A stretch of DNA of 64,000 bases from Toxorhynchites rutilus septentrionalis (taxonomy: Eukaryota > Arthropoda > Insecta > Diptera > Culicidae): positions 69,191,042 to 69,255,041 of the forward strand of contig NC_073746.1 of assembly GCF_029784135.1 (NCBI RefSeq), read 5' to 3'. Positions 53,462 through 63,512 of this stretch are shown here, in pieces. The translations under genes and the position numbers were made by a program. A model generated the notes under the pieces. The model was given only the letters and a program-made list of their open reading frames with translations. It had not been told where the DNA came from and searched no databases. Each line of letters opens with the position of its first letter. Within the stretch, counting starts at the first letter, position 1.

Positions 53462-53940
53462 GACGTAGAAAAACGTATTTCTTTTCTAAATTGGGGTGTA
53501 AGTTCAAAGTTTCGAAAGCGAGAGCATTACATTGGAGGTGCAAGGTTTTGAGCGTTAATAATTCATTTCCGACTCGAAGAAGTGGTATGGTAATTATTAT
53601 ATTCGAAAGATTAAATGTGTAAGAGTTATATGCTTTATACATATTGACCTGAAAAATTGTTATAATAGCTTAAAAATAACTTTGAAAACAGGCTACTGAA
53701 ATCACACTAATCTGTATATAAGCCGATACCGCTTGGAAATCCATTTCACTCACTTCAAGAACGACGTTTGATGTTTGTGGAAGCGGACACGGTTTGCTGA
53801 CGAGCGTCGAGCGACAATGAAGTGTCTTTCTCAAGACAGGTGAAGAAGGCGTATGGAGTAAAGTTCTTTTCACAAGGACCCTTCTCTGGGCTAGAGGCGA
53901 ATGAACTGAACAATTATAAAACCTTTTAAAACCAAACATG
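53462..53940 (+). repeat. Diverged relative of the H3-element terminus, with TATA module
   Basis: It starts at a decayed GACGTAGAAAAACGTA after a T run and follows 3592-3880 in order: TTTCTTTTCTAAATTGGGGT, the GAGCGTTAATA segment, AAAACAGGCTA, and TATATAAG at 53715-53722. After the TATA it differs, and contains hairpins GTCTTTCTCAAGAC and a GGGCTAGAGGCGAATGAACT segment shared with 24265 and 22060. No far terminus was found. Confidence 0.6.
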
Positions 53941-54221
53941 GAGAATGGAATCCATTCTCAGTATCCAACTCTCGTGCTGTTCAGACGCACATTGGAGAGC
54001 TCCAAACATATTAGCAAGCTGTTTTCCTTTGTGACTAGACTAGATCTATGCGAATGTTCAATTCAATTTTTTCGCAAGTGCAGTATCTTTATTTTTTTAT
54101 TAGAAGACTAGCTCATTGGATTCAATTTGCACAAAATCACAAAATCTTGAAGCGTTGTTCACTTGAATTGACAGTCACAAAATAAATATATAAAAAAAAA
54201 TATTTGAATGTTGAAATGTGA

Positions 54222-54965
54222 CTAAAATGCAAAAAAACTAAAAGAGCAGATCGCTTGCCACACCATGTACTTTTTGGCAAACTTGGATAGTTTCTGCTTG
54301 AGAATCACCTCCGGAACGCAGAATTTATCCTCTGCGGAGAAGAACAACAGGCCCGGCAGCTGACGAAAGTCCGCTTTGACGTAGGTTTCGTCGTCCATAA
54401 CCAGGCAATGCGGCTTCGTTAGCATTTCGGTGTACAGCTTCCGGGCTCGCCTCTTCCCTACCATGTTTTGCCTTTCGTCGCGGTTAGGAGCCTTCTGAAC
54501 CTTGTATGTACGTAGGCCCTCCCGCTGCTTGGTCCGCTGGTCGAATGAACTTGACAAATTCAGCTTATTGCCGACATCCCGGACCGAACTTCTCGGATCA
54601 CGTCTAAGCTGCTTAACTACGCGCTTGTGATCTTTTTCACTGACGGAGCATCCATTTTTGCCGTTCTTCACCTTCCGGTCGATGGTTAGGTTCTCGAAGT
54701 ATCGTTTTAGTACTCTGCTGACCGTGGATTGGACGATTCCCAGCATCTTACCGATGTCCCGATGTGAGTGCACAGGATTAATTCACGACGCTCTTTTTCG
54801 TTCGACGACATTTTTCCAAATTTACGAAAAATTGACAGTGAAGCATGGCCAACGTGATCTATACACTCTTATCTGATTATAAGCAAAAGCTGAAGTTATA
54901 ATTCCTAAAAATTAAATTTCTACAGCGTTTTTTTCCGGGATGCAATTAGATGTGACACACCCTTT
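54222..54965 (-). pseudogene. ITmD37E transposase, N-terminal half with TIR
   Basis: The minus strand starts at a TIR-like AGGGTGTGTCACATC near 54964. An ATG at 54811 opens MSSNEKERREL, a frameshift lies near 54770-54785, and the long frame then covers the helix-turn-helix (IGKMLGIVQSTVSRVLKRY) and the first catalytic Asp (CLVMDDETYVKADF), ending at SKFAKKYMVWQAIC. The second half, with the other two acidic residues, is absent. The family is the mosquito ITmD37E group. Confidence 0.7.
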
Positions 54966-55442
54966 ATTTGCCCCATCGTTGACCGCAGATTTTCAACAAA
55001 TTTCAACTCTGATAAGCCTCTCCACAAGATGCCACAGAAACGTACACGCTTAGAAACAGTTTCGAATTCACTGTAGAATTTGGAACCAATTAAAGGAAGT
55101 TCCACTTCATAATGAACTGTAACACATCCAATGCAATCTCATTAATTACATCATTAGAATTCATTCCTGCGGCCTTCAAATGACTACGGAATCCTGGTAT
55201 CTCTAGCAAAAGCTGCCTTACCGAAAGTTCATAGTTGCCGGTTTGTCAAATCGGCTTTTTCAGTTCGCTGTTAGGTACTCTTAACATGTGTCGAGCTTGA
55301 ATTGCTTCAAAAATTTCGGCATCTTTTTAGGCGATTTTGACCGTTCTTGTGCTTTCCAATGAAAATGCCCAATGCACTCCAACATTCTCTCTTCCATCGT
55401 CCGACCGGGTCTCGAAGATCTTTCGCCTGGTCTGCTCATTTT
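54966..55442. other. No gene recognised
   Basis: No supported feature apart from the T run before the next terminus. Confidence 0.5.
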
Positions 55443-56305
55443 GACGTAGGATTACTTCTTTCTGGAACATATTGGGGTACAAATTGAAAATCGAAAATCA
55501 AACATATCGTGAAAATTGTCCAATTTCAAACGCTTATTGCTCAGTCATTTCATGATGGATTGATGAAATATTTGCGTCACTCGATTTCGGCACTCCGTAA
55601 CAATGTTTTATATTGAAGAAAATAATATATACATTGAAACTAACTATCGAACAATTGAAAAATCTCAACCCTCATCCTAACCTAAATACCCACTTCTGAT
55701 TGGTCGAAATTAACGACACATGCGGCGGGTCCCTAACAGAGGCTGAATTCCACCAAGTTGCCTGGGGGAATTCGGAATGGCAAATACATGAAAGTAGGGG
55801 GAGCTTTTGTTCCCACCAAAATGTATTCCCTAATATAGACATCAAAATCAAGGTGCACGGGGGAAATCAGCATTGGAAATATATGCAAGTCGGGGGCATT
55901 TTTATACTGCAAGTAAGGTGACTCGAGCAAATAGAATTTAAATTTGGAACTTGAATGTTGGTTGCTTCGTGAAATTTATTATCAATGACCGATTCTCGTC
56001 TAGGGTCACAGATGGCGGTTTTCGTCATATCTCATTCCACTTCAGCATCTTCTATCTGATACGCACCATCCAATGACTGTTTACCATCCTTCTGTCATCA
56101 TTACTGTCATCATCACTCGGTAGACACTGCTGGAGTGAATAAACAATACCCAAACCCCAAACAAAACAGCCCTTTTCAGGGCCACCAAATCATTAACAAA
56201 GAGTTTAACGATGTAATTCTTCAAACAAATACAAAATCAACAGATAGCCTAACGGAATCCTATGTCAACTATGTGGTCGTGTCTCGGACACACCCCTCCT
56301 GTGAC
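55443..56305 (+). mobile_element. Histone-3'-end-carrying unit of the same terminus group
   Basis: It begins with GACGTAGGATTACTTC after TTTT and shares its first 260 bp with 25109-25365 (family B). It ends with CCTATGTCA, a GGTCGTGTC-TCG-GACACACC hairpin and CCCTCCTG (56262-56300). A histone stem-loop lies at 56168. No histone coding sequence is recognisable before it, so only the 3' end or a strongly decayed gene was kept. Confidence 0.55.
56168..56202 (+). terminator. Histone stem-loop with ACCA and a downstream element
   Basis: AGCCCTTTTCAGGGCC (56168-56183) is followed at once by ACCAAATC, then AACAAAGAGTTTAA. Cleavage after ACCA and a purine-rich AAAGAG histone downstream element, which pairs with U7 snRNA, are features of replication-dependent histone genes. 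This is the most complete histone 3' end in the window. Confidence 0.75.
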
Positions 56306-56399
56306 TTTTATCTTATCTAGCTATCTGGAAATATTTTAGGAATTCTCCTTTGAGTAGCAAATTTCTTATCAATGGATTTAATAAAACTATCTTAATGGC

Positions 56400-56575
56400 C
56401 ATTTCGACTAGAGTGTTCCTTTCAATAGCGAAAAGAATGTTATTTTCATACCACTTCGTTCATCCGGTAGAGTGTTATTAACGCTCAAAACTTTGTACGT
56501 ACGTACGAACGTAATCCACTCGAGACTCGAGACTTTGAATTTACACCCTAGTACAGAAATGAAAGATGTAGAATG
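56400..56575 (-). repeat. Decayed H3-element-type terminus, inverted
   Basis: On the minus strand it holds TTTCATTTCTGTACTAGGGT, the GAGCGTTAATA segment and the ATGGTATGA-like part of the 3592-3730 region. Its end motif is hardly recognisable (CTACATC). Confidence 0.5.
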
Positions 56576-56608
56576 ACGAAATAATGAATATAAAAAAAAA
56601 ACAAGTAA

Positions 56609-56957
56609 AAAAAAGTTTTTAAGTTAAACGGTTTAATTGTGATTAAACATAATAATGTACTAAAAGCTAGAAAATAATAAGGCAAGTAGCAGTTAGCAGT
56701 TATCACACCTCTCCTTCATTAGTCTAGGGTATTGATAAGACTAAAATAAAATCGTGGGACATATGATGAAGTCGCTAATTGCGGATAATGGAAATCCAAC
56801 GTGCCCTACGATTTTATTTTAGTCTTATCAATGCCCTAGACTAATGAAGGAGAGGTGTGATAACTGCTAACTGCTACTTGCCTAACTGTTTTCTAGCTTT
56901 TAGTACATTATTATGTTTAATCACAATTAAGCCGTTTAACTTAAAAAGTTTTTTTCC
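56609..56957. mobile_element. Long palindromic foldback MITE
   Basis: Two arms of about 145 bp (56609-56755 and 56812-56957) are almost perfect inverted copies: TTTAAGTTAAACGG at the ends, GGAGAGGTGTGATAACTGC inside, ATAAAATCGT at the inner edge. The loop is about 55 bp. Non-coding. Confidence 0.8.
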
Positions 56958-57096
56958 TACTTATTTTATTTTCTAGTTTTTAGTATATTATCTGTTTCAT
57001 TAGAATATTTCTCTACAATAAAACCATTGTACTGTATTCTATCAGTTAATAAATTTCATTTGATACCGATATTGATTGGATTGCAGAAAATACATA

Positions 57097-57679
57097 CAGT
57101 TAAACCTGTTTTTGTGCTGTTTTTTTTGTGCGAATATTTTTTTTGTGCGTTTTTTTTTCTTGTGCGGTTTTTTATGCGCGATTTTTTTTGTGCGGCATAT
57201 GAAAAGAAACATATTTGACGAAGTTATCGTCCATTTAGTTTTTTTCGATGATTTATATGCATTTCAGTGCGGAAAAAGCATATTTGCGTCTCAAATATCC
57301 ACTTCTGAAATTATTCCCTTCCTCCCATCAAATTCTCTAAATTGTTCTAAGTGTTTGCATGACATGATTTCTAACAGCAACACGTTTCGACATGCAACTA
57401 AAAGCACAAAACTGCCACGCGCAACCGAAAAGGCAAACTGTCCCGTCGGAAAGCAGGGAAACAAAAGGAAATTGAACGGTGAACGATGTAGATTTTAGTT
57501 ATTTTCTTGGGGGAAACTTTTTTTATGCGGCCCCTATATACCGAACAAAAATTTTTTTTTTTTTCAAAATGTGTACCGAACACGATTTTTTAAAGCTACT
57601 GGTGAAGTTTCGTACGATTTTTTTTTGATGCGATTTTTTTTATGCGGTCCCCTGCACAAAAAAGGTTTGCCTATAGTGT
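57097..57679. repeat. T-rich repeat with TTTTTGTGCG / TTTTATGCGG motifs
   Basis: Starts CAGTTAAACCTGTTTTTGTGC after TA and ends with GCACAAAAAAGGTTTGCCTA, giving imperfect inverted ends. Between them many T runs alternate with GTGCG or ATGCGG. It resembles a MITE; the ends are not certain. Open frames in it are products of base composition. Confidence 0.45.
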
Positions 57680-57805
57680 GTTCTCCAAGTCAAGTTCGTT
57701 CGTTTGATACACATAACTCAGTCAACCTTTTTTTTTCTTTGAGATGATATGGAATCAGCTATTTCGTAGCGGCGGCCAAATTGGATTTTTCAAGAAAAAA
57801 AAAAA

Positions 57806-58329
57806 CAAACATACAAACATACAAACATACAAACATACAAACATACAAACATACAAACATACAAACATACAAACATACAAACTACAAACATACAAACATA
57901 CAAACATACAAACATACAAACATACAAACATACAAACATACAAACATACAAACATACAAACATACAAACATACAAACATACAAACATACAAACATACAAA
58001 CATACAAACATACAAACATACAAACATACAAACATACAAACATACAAACATACAAACATACAAACATACAAACATACAAACATACAAACATACAAACATA
58101 CAAACATACAAACATACAAACATACAAACATACAAACATACAAACATACAAACATACAAACATACAAACATACAAACATACAAACATACAAACATACAAA
58201 CATACAAACATACAAACATACAAACATACAAACATACAAACATACAAACATACAAACATACAAACATACAAACATACAAACATACAAACATACAAACATA
58301 CAAACATACAAACATACAAACATACAAAC
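57806..58329. repeat. Tandem array of CAAACATA, about 65 copies
   Basis: 524 bp of an 8-bp unit with no substitution that I can see and one single-base deletion (near 57881). It gives stop-free frames on both strands because the period is 8; these are not genes. The near-perfect uniformity suggests recent expansion or an assembly estimate. Confidence 0.95.
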
Positions 58330-58838
58330 GGATTACAGGGCAAGCTAAATATAACCGTTAAAAAAACAAGAAAGATTATATAGCAAGGACTTTTCCACAG
58401 TGACTTGTTTTGTTAGATAATACCACAAAAACTCATGATTTCAATTTTAGTTTACTCAAATACATAATTTTTGAAAACCCAGATTATGTAGAGTAAAGTA
58501 TGTTCTTTCAAATGCCGCCAACAAACATTTTTCATGTTTGCCCCAAAAGAATGACAAGCGACTAAAGAGAGCATATTTTTTGGAAAGATATCAATAACTT
58601 TAAGTAAAATTGAGATATTGACAAGTTCTGCAATGCAAAATATTTGTCTTAGTAAGCTCTAAGAGTGTTCTGAAGGCAGTTTGCATTTAAAATTTGAAAC
58701 ATAATAGTTAGAGCAAAAATCCGTTTTTTTTTTTCATGGTGACCCTTACTGCCGTTCTACGCATAGTTTTGACAATTTTCACCTTTCTTCATAAAACGAT
58801 GTTTTTATGCTTAATCTTCCAGAAATCCACAAAAAAAA
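58330..58838. other. No gene; right end is a host repeat broken by the H3 element
   Basis: The stretch 58780-58838 (CTTCATAAAACGATGTTTTT and on to an A run) matches 63810-63868. The repeat resumes at 63513 after the inserted H3 element. Confidence 0.6.
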
Positions 58839-60181
58839 CAGGAAGTGGGTTATATCTATGGTATAACCGCAAGGGTGACGTAGGACTATCGTTGATTTAG
58901 AGATCATTTGTTTGAACTTGAATCTAAATCCATCCTGAATGAATGAATAAATAAATATTTGGGTGACTTCAAAAACGAGAGTGTTACTTTGAAGACTCAA
59001 GGTTTTATGCATCCAATATTGGATACAAAAAACCTTGTTCTGAAGAATAATCTTCAGAAGCTTTCCTGTTAACTGCACTTGATTGACAAATCACAAAACC
59101 AAATGTATGTGGTCGCAGTATTATATGGATAGAAAACATTAAAATAAACTCGCTTGAATGTAATTTTCAATTCCAAGGGGAACTGGCAGATTATTTTTCA
59201 GCAACGATCATTTCTTTCCAGGTTTCCTCTCGATAACCAGCAAACGAAAAGAGTTGCGCGCGTGTATGTGTGTGTGTGTGTGGAGGCTGCTTCTATGTCT
59301 TCCCGAGGAACCGTATTTCGATGCTGATTCTCTCTTGGTCACCTTCTCTTCACCTTCTGATCGATCGGCTTTTCTGCGCTCCCTCACAGTTAAAACAAAC
59401 TGATTGCATTTCAGGTCAGGTCAAGCCAGGTAATGAATACCTCGATCCCTCGCCGTTCTGCTCGTTCAGTAACGATGTTGTCTTGTCGATGTCCTCAGGC
59501 GTCGTGCACAAATTACGTAACGCAAAAATCCGGATTTTGAACCTCCCCCCCTTTCGTAACGCAATTTCCTATCTCTAATAAACAGAAAGTAACGCAACAT
59601 CTAACCCCTCCCCCCCTTATCGCGTTACGTAATTTGTGCACGACGCCTCACGAAAAATGAATGGGTTTCACCACCAGAATATCATTTCAGTATGCTTTTC
59701 GTGCGTGATTGAATCGAGAGAAGGTGTGGTTTACGATGGCAATTTGGAAGTCAATCTAGAGGAGAATGAACTCTCTGAGTATGAAAATTTCGGCGACTGA
59801 GCAATAATCGATTGAAAATTATATAATTTTGGCGATACGAAACATTTTCCGTTTTTCATGTTATACATCCATTATTGGATACGAAAATATCCTACTGATG
59901 GGAAAGAATAATCTTCAGAAGCTTTCCAGCTAATTACACTTGATTGAAAAATTACGAAATCAAATGTATTTGGTCGCTGTGTTCGCCATATAATTAGAAA
60001 ACATTAAAATAAACTCTTTCGCATGGATGTATTCTTCAATTCCCAGGGAACTGGCAGATTATTTTTCAGCAACGATTAGATCTTTCCGGAATTTTCTCGA
60101 TGTTGAATGGCATCCAAACGAAAATTCTCGTTTCAGTTTGGCCTGCAAAAACTTTTCTGAACTCTAATCCTTCAAATTTGG

Positions 60182-60197
60182 AGCCCTGAAAAGGGCC
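60182..60197 (-). terminator. Histone stem-loop of H3 copy 4
   Basis: Minus strand GGCCCTTTTCAGGGCT, canonical. Confidence 0.85.
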
Positions 60198-60202
60198 GTT
60201 GA

Positions 60203-60590
60203 TTATATGCTAAGCTAATATAGCACCCTCTCCTTGGATTCGACGGGCCAGCTGAATGTCCTTGGGCATGATGTGACGCGTTTTACGTGGATAGCACACA
60301 AATTTGTATCTTCGAATAAGCCTCCTGCAGCGTCATAACCGCGGAACTTTGGAAGCGCAAGTCGGTTTTGAAGTCCTGAGCAATTCCACGATCCAAAAGC
60401 TGCAAAGGTAGCTTGCGGATCAGCAATTCGGTCGACTTCCGATAGCGATGAATTTCACGCAAAGTTCCCGGTCGATAGCGATGTGGCTTCTTCACCTATC
60501 CTGCGGCTGGTGCGCTTATCCGAGCTGCTTTCGTGTGCCTTACCACTGAAAGACTAACCTGCTATCTGCTTGGTCCCAAACAAACGAGTC
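60203..60590 (-). pseudogene. Histone H3 pseudogene, copy 4
   Basis: Partner of copy 3 (7075-7465), with the same LLDRG variant. From KPHRYRPGT it runs to [10 protein letters not shown] and has the same two deletions as every other copy. One difference is a stop shortly after CVLST. The tail region is broken. Confidence 0.85.
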
Positions 60591-61070
60591 GTCACGGTGC
60601 GAGAGTAGAGTAAGAAATGAACGAAAAGCAAAGGAAGCGTCATTTTATAACCTGTTTTCGAAGCTATCATTAAGCTATTGAAACAATTTTCCGACTCAAT
60701 AAATAGCAATCATATAACTCTTGGACATTTTATCTTTTGTATGAAATGATTATCACTGTTCCGTTGATCCGAAGCAGAATGAATCCACTTAAAGAAGGAT
60801 TGGTTTTTTTCTTGGAATTTACTCAGCAAAAATAATGCCCTTTCCCAACACTTAAAAACGACAAACGGTAAACAGTTTCATCAAAGTGATTTCTTCGATA
60901 TGGGGATATATTCACTACATCATGTCATGTATTTCATATTCTTCATTATGAAATCCATATCCATGGCACCTATCGGTATCGAATTATCATCGACACCACG
61001 ATTTTCGCTAAATGCTCCTTTCAGTTCGGCCTGTAAAAAACTTTTCTGAACTCTAATCCATCAAATTTGG

Positions 61071-61086
61071 AGCCCTGAAAAGGGCT
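61071..61086 (-). terminator. Histone stem-loop of H3 copy 5
   Basis: Minus strand AGCCCTTTTCAGGGCT; the first pair changed from G-T to A-T, so pairing is kept. Confidence 0.85.
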
Positions 61087-61091
61087 GTTGA

Positions 61092-61480
61092 TTATATGCT
61101 AAGCTAATATAGCACGCTCTCCTCGGATACGATGGGCCAGCTGGATGTTCTTGGGCATTATGTGACGCGTTTTGCATGGATAGCACACAAATTGGTATCT
61201 TCGAATAAGCCTCCTGCAGCGTCATAACCGCGGAACTTTGGAAGCGCAAATCGGTTTTGAAGTCCTGAGCAATTCCACGAACCAAATGCTGCAAAGGTAG
61301 CTTGCGGATCAGCAATTCGGTCGACTTCTGATAGCGACGAATTTCATGCGAAGTTCCCGGTCGATAGCGATGTGGCTTCTTCACGCTTCCTGCGGCTGGT
61401 GCGCTTATCCGAGCTGCTTTCGTGGTGCCTTACCACTGAAAGACTAACTATCTATCTGCTTGGTCCCAAACAAACGAGTC
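61092..61480 (-). pseudogene. Histone H3 pseudogene, copy 5
   Basis: Partner of copy 2 in the left element. It keeps the [13 protein letters not shown] version of the segment, closer to true H3 ([13 protein letters not shown]) than copies 1, 3 and 4. It shares the Val-Ala loss and the frameshift after LQEA. It lacks the extra TAG of copy 2, so that stop arose after the element was duplicated. Confidence 0.85.
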
Positions 61481-61694
61481 GTCACGGTGCGAGAGTAGAG
61501 TAAGAAATGAACGAAAGCAAGGGAAGTGTCATTTTATAAAACATAAAAGAATCGAATGTAAACCCCACCCTCTTTATTATATAAGCTTACTGTATACTCA
61601 CGAATATAATAAGGGTGGGATTTAGATTCTATACTTTTATGGTTTATAAAATGACACTTCCTTTGCTTTCGTTCATTTCTTACTCTACTCTCGC

Positions 61695-62085
61695 ACCGTG
61701 AGGACTCGAGCTCGTTAGTCTTTCGCAGATAGCTCGTTAGTCATTCGGTGGTAAGGCACACGAAGTCAGCTCGGATAAGCGCACCAGTAGCAGGATAGGT
61801 GGAGAAGCCACATCGCTATCGACCGGGAACTTTGTGTGAAATTCATCGCTATCAGAAGTCGACCGAATTGCTGAACCGCAGCTACCTTTGCAGCATTTGG
61901 ATCGTGGAATTGCTCAGGACTTCAAAACCGACTTGCGCTTCCAAAGTTCCGCGGCTATGACGCTGCAGGAGGCTTATTCGAAGATACCAATTTGTGTGCT
62001 ATCCATGCAAAACGCGTCACATCATGCCCAAGGACATCCAGCTAGCCCATCGTATCCGAGGAGAGCGTGCTATATTAGCTTAGCA
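61695..62085 (+). pseudogene. Histone H3 pseudogene, copy 6
   Basis: Partner of copy 1, head-to-head with copy 5. An extra 1-base loss (CCGCAGCTACC for CCGCAAGCTACC) breaks the frame at IRKLP, so only the second half of the fold is open. The shared lesions of the other copies are present. Confidence 0.8.
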
Positions 62086-62095
62086 TATAATCAAC

Positions 62096-62111
62096 GGCCC
62101 TTTTTTGGGCT
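62096..62111 (+). terminator. Histone stem-loop of H3 copy 6, loop-flank mutated
   Basis: GGCCCTTTTTTGGGCT. The CA of the canonical TTTCAGGG is TT, so the loop and one pair are altered. Confidence 0.6.
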
Positions 62112-63512
62112 CCAAATTTGATGGATTAGAGTACAGAAAAGTTTTTTACAGGCCGAACTGAAAGGAGCATTTAGCGAAAATCGTGGTTTCGATAATAATT
62201 CGTTACCGATAGGTGCCATGGATATGGATTTCTTAATGAAGAATATGAAATACATGACATGATGTAGTGAATATATCCGAAGAAATCACTTTGGTGAAAC
62301 TGCATTATAAAATTATTTGTGTACGAATGCCGCAATCGATAGTTGACTCTAATTTGCGCTGGGTAATTTCCTCGGAGGACTCGATTCCTCCTTTGAACAT
62401 TAATAATCTCTTTCTGGCAAAACGATGTGGTATGAATCACATTATTTGAATGATAGAATGAAGAAGTTTTCTGCCAATTTCCTTCAACCTCCAAACGTAT
62501 CTTTCTCCCGTTTGTCGTTTTCGCGTTCGCTAATCCTTTCTCACAACACCCATTTCTCGTTTGAGAAATTGTTGAGTAAACATTGTTTGCCAGTGCGCGT
62601 AGAGCGGGAATTCCTAAAGATTCATTGCACCTCTAATAAATTGCCGAAATACGTGGTCTTACGTTGATCGTACTTGATTGAAAAAATCCAAAACGAAATG
62701 TATTTGGTCGCAGCATTATATGAGTAGAAAGCAAATAATCACTCGAAAATGACTTGATTTTCGCGATGTGAAACATTTTCCGTTTTTCATGTTATGCATC
62801 CAATATTGGATACGAAAATTTCCACTGATGGGGAAAAAATATTCAGAAGCTTTCCTGTTAATTGCGATTGATTGAAAAATAACAAAACCAAATGTATTTG
62901 GTTGCAGTGTTATATGGATAGAAAACATTAAAATAAACTCTTTCGCATGAATGTATTTTTCAATTCCCAGGGGAACTGGCAGATTATTTTTCAGCAACGA
63001 TGATAGCAACGAGAATTCCGCGCGTGTATGTGTGTGTGTGTGTGTGTGTGGCGGCTGCTCCGATGTTTCAAGCGGAACCGTGGCATCACTCTCCTCCTGA
63101 TGGATTCCCTTCTGGCCTAAGGTGCACAAACAGGCTCTTGGTGACACCGTTCATCAGCGTTTTCATGATAAACGAAATTAGCTTCACAACAACAGCGACA
63201 ACATGCTCCAATCGCTGTTCAATCATAACTGAGTGGGTTTACGAGCGGCGCTCGCTTATATACCGATTGGTGATTTCAATAGCCTGTTTTGAAAGCAATT
63301 TTAAGACTATTGAAACAAGTTTTTGGATGAAAAAGTAACAAGTATATGACGCGTAGACATTTTATCTTTCAAATGAAGTGTTTATCATACCATTTCGTTC
63401 AGTTGTTTAAGAGCTATTAACGCTCAAAATCTCGGTCTCCAGCGTAACGCTTTCGTTCTCGAAACTTTGGTTTTACACCCCGGTATAGAAATGAAAGACG
63501 TAGTCCTACGTC

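Larger units (their letters stand above)
58839..63512 (-). mobile_element. Histone-H3-carrying mobile element, right copy, inverted
   Basis: 4.67 kb, the reverse complement of 3592-8824. It starts with CAGGAAGTGGG and the hairpin (58839-58876) and ends with GACGTAGTCCTACGTC (63497-63512). The host repeat at 63810-63955 is uninterrupted in its A run (63863-63868), giving an empty-site comparison. It carries H3 copies 4-6, the MITE at 59497-59648 and the TATA/initiator pair at 63227-63262. It lacks about 560 bp present in the left copy (6462-7018), including the MITE at 6707. Confidence 0.8.

Noticed and set aside
57806..58329. CRISPR array or telomere-like array
   Set aside because: There are no spacers, the unit is 8 bp, and the context is a eukaryotic repeat region; CAAACATA is not an insect telomere motif.
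57744..58383. Long open frames (up to 205 codons) over the CAAACATA array
   Set aside because: An 8-bp repeat gives stop-free frames with an 8-residue period on both strands; this is composition, not coding.
3592..63512. One giant 60-kb transposon with 5-kb terminal inverted repeats
   Set aside because: Each arm has its own two ends and its own empty site, so they are two separate insertions in opposite orientation.
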